A DNA stretch of 64,000 bases, taken from NCBI GenBank assembly GCA_028023455.1, contig JAQFVV010012572.1, positions 2,046,001 to 2,110,000 of the forward strand. Direction: 5' to 3'. The stretch's first letter is position 1. Each line of letters opens with the position of its first letter. Under the pieces are notes generated by a model, which was given only the letters and a program-made list of their open reading frames with translations, was not told the origin of the DNA and did not search any database. Source of the stretch: Epiperipatus broadwayi (taxonomy: Eukaryota; Onychophora; Udeonychophora; Euonychophora; Peripatidae). The translations under genes and the position numbers were made by a program. Shown here one piece after another: positions 61,819 to 64,000 of this stretch.

Positions 61819-64000
61819 ATCATCATCATCATTTATTATCAGTTTAAGGTAGAATGATAGTGTCCACGTTTAATCCAGTTTCTCCTATTTCTAGCCTCTT
61901 CTCCACATCATGCCAGAAAATGCTTTGTTTCATTTATTCATCTCACATATACTCTTTAAATCTTTTATAATTTCTTGGAATCAGTTTAAGATTTCATTGT
62001 CTATAAACTGTCATCTCTTCTAGGGATATGTCCAACCTAGCTCCACTTCAGTTTCTTAATTATTTTAATAATGTCAGTAATACCAGTTTATTCTCTACCC
62101 CATATATTACATTTTTTAATCCTCTTTTGTTATTAATAACATACATTTCTCCATAATTCGCTCAGTGGTCTAATGTCTTTGTATTGCTCTTATGTTTAAT
62201 GTCCAAGTCTCAGATCCATAAGTAAGAACTGATAAACACATTTATTAAAAACCTTCCTTTTTAAACATATAGGCATATTTTCTTTTAATATTAAGTTATT
62301 GTTATCAAAAGCACTCTTTCCATGTTTAAATTTGTGATTAATTTCATTTATTATGGTTCCATCTGTATTAGTAATCTGATCAAGATATTTGTCATTGTTA
62401 ACTTCTTCTAATTCATCATTATCAATCTTTATTTTTTTTCTTTTGAGAAAATCCATTAAACTTGACTTTAGTTTTTTTTTAGCATTTATCCATAGTCCCA
62501 CCTTTTTACTTTCAATATTGTAACTCTTGTAACATTTTCATCTACAAAATCTAGATGACTTAAATAATCTCCATTTATTTTGACTCCCTTGACTTTCCAT
62601 TTTAATTTCCAAATACTTTTTGAAAAACTATTGTAAAAAGTTTTGGAGATATGGAGTCACCCTGTCACCCACCCTTCCCATTGTTAATTTTCTTAGCATA
62701 AACATGTAATGTAGTCATGCTTAATTTCAGTTTGATAAATATTCTCAAACAGATAATATCCTGGATTCTATATCTTGATGATTGAATCCTTTAATCACTC
62801 TATAAGTACTTATAGAATCAACTGCCTTTTTATAATTCACAAATCCAAAACATAATGGCAACTCATATTTTTCATTCCTTTCTACAACTTCTCTCAACAC
62901 TTGGATGTAATCCACTGTGCTAAAATCACTTTTAAATCCTGCTTATTCTTTTGGTTAGTTAAAATCCAAAATTTGCTACAGATGAATTGTAATTATTTTA
63001 GTAAGACTGATGGGTCTATAATTTCTAATATTTTCATAATCACCTTTTCTAAATATCAAAATTACTACTGAATATCTTCCAATCATTTGGTACTTCTTTA
63101 TTATTTAAACATTTGGCGTATAATTTTGTCAACAATTTTTTTATTTCATCACCTGCTTCTTTTAAAATAACAATTATATAATTCCATCATTTTCAGAGCT
63201 TTTCCTTTTTTCATATATTTAATTGCATATCTTAGTTCTTAAGCTGTAGAAATTGTGTGGAATACTTTGTTTTCTTGTTCTTTGTTGCTATATAATTCTT
63301 CACAGAACTCTTCCATGCATTTCAGATGCCATCGCTCTTTTTTTCTTTTTTTTTGTATTAGTTCCATCTTTTCTTCTTATTGCTTAAATAAGTTTTCTAC
63401 TAATTCCAAGATGTTGTTTTACATTTTTGAGATTTTTATTCTCTTCAATAACTTTCCTTGCTAATTCAGAATTATATTTTCTTATATTATTAACTCTTTT
63501 TTATACCATTTACAAAACTCTAGATATGTTATTCTTTTTAATGGATCATTTTCATAATACTTCATTTCATTATACATTGTCTTGTCTCCATAGAAAATTT
63601 ATTGGTAAAAAGCTGCTTTCTTGCACCAGTTATTTTTTGTTGCAGTTATTAATATCTTCTTATTGATTTCATTCAAACGTGAACCATCTTCAAAATATAT
63701 CCATATTTTAAACCAATTAGCAAGTTCTAATTTAAATTTATTAGAATATTTCAAAAGATTAGGAATATAAAATGTAAATACAGTTTTTCTTGGTAATTTT
63801 TGTCTTTCTGGTTTTGCACTAACACATATCTTAAATCTCAATAATCAATGATCCCTTTCAGTGATAAATTTCTTAAGAACATTACAATCTTAAAATACAT
63901 GTTTTCTGTTAGTCAAAATATAATCCAATTCTACTATATCTTCATTTGGATGTTTCCATGCTCATTTTTATTTAGCATTGTTCTCAAAGAAAGACTTCAT
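61819..64000 (-). mobile_element. LINE family II (RTE-type), minus strand, runs off the right edge
   Basis: The 3' end is the ATGATGATGATGATT tail (61819-61833). Reading leftwards from the edge the minus strand gives the EN-RT linker (KLELANWFKIWIYFEDGSRL, 63599-63841), a decayed RT (VDYIQVLREVVERNEKYELP, LCFGFVNYKKAVDSIS), then 62196-62501 with AKKKLKSSLMDFLKRKKIKI, DELEEVNNDKYLDQITNTDG, TIINEINHKFKHGKSAFD and LMDLRLGH. The last stretch corresponds to 57.4 kb and joins the region seen at 14.26 kb. It is the longest copy of the family here, but frames are broken. The endonuclease would lie beyond 64000. Confidence 0.85.
62196..62501 (-). pseudogene. RT-thumb/C-terminal piece of LINE family II
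   Basis: This is a 101-codon open piece of ORF2. It starts GLWINAKKKLKSSLMDF, where RTE proteins have LKINxKKTK after the catalytic palm. It passes the YLDQITNTDGTIINEINHKF segment (family: YLG...T.DG....EI..RI), and ends FNKCVYQFLLMDLRLGH, the VLP.L.YGSETW region with substitutions. The Met is not a true start. The 57.4-kb copy aligns along this piece. Confidence 0.8.

Overview
This is a very AT-rich piece of animal nuclear DNA. It has long introns, GT-AG splice sites, and dense remains of LINEs, Ty3/gypsy, Penelope-like, hAT-like and piggyBac-like elements with many short inverted-repeat elements. The only host gene I can support is the 5' end of O-GlcNAc transferase (ogt, minus strand). 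Its TPR sequence is close to that of bilaterian animals. Together with the repeat types and base composition this suggests an invertebrate, probably a protostome; the species cannot be fixed from the sequence.

Layout. 1-9262 is the start of ogt intron 3, which runs off the left edge. It holds a homopolymer patch (about 1404-1650) and two inverted copies of a 1.2-kb terminal-inverted-repeat element carrying TTAGGG-like motifs (5232-6448 and 7490-8669). ogt coding exons 3, 2 and 1 are at 9263-9506, 30790-30940 and 31136-31163. Exons 2 and 3 are separated by a 21.3-kb intron containing hAT ends (13133-13360), a tandem duplication with a 5'-truncated LINE in one copy (14117-15162), a putative 2.06-kb solo LTR (19232-21290), a 1.08-kb TIR element (23113-24187), an hAT element with a perfect 8-bp target duplication (25427-25922), a 175-bp tandem array (25980-26503) and a piggyBac-like element with internal 162-bp repeats (27108-28761). 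A candidate ogt promoter with CRE and E-box palindromes lies near 31495-31520.

From 31.6 kb to the right edge I see only transposon sequence and unassigned AT-rich DNA. 32609-38044 is a decayed minus-strand Ty3/gypsy element whose right LTR is split by a foldback-like insertion. 38480-39670 is a Penelope-like fragment with RT and GIY-YIG pieces. 39722-49480 is a plus-strand Ty3/gypsy element with unusually long (about 2.5 kb) LTRs and no visible integrase. 50416-50808 is a 107-bp-TIR MITE. 51080-53700 and 55080-57010 are two LINE copies of one family, each interrupted by another element. 57125-57950 and 61819-64000 belong to a second LINE family, the same as the 14.2-kb insert.

No intact transposon gene is present: every retroelement domain carries stops or frameshifts. 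The window therefore reads as one slowly evolving housekeeping gene whose introns and upstream flank have collected several layers of transposons. The nested insertions give a relative order of events.
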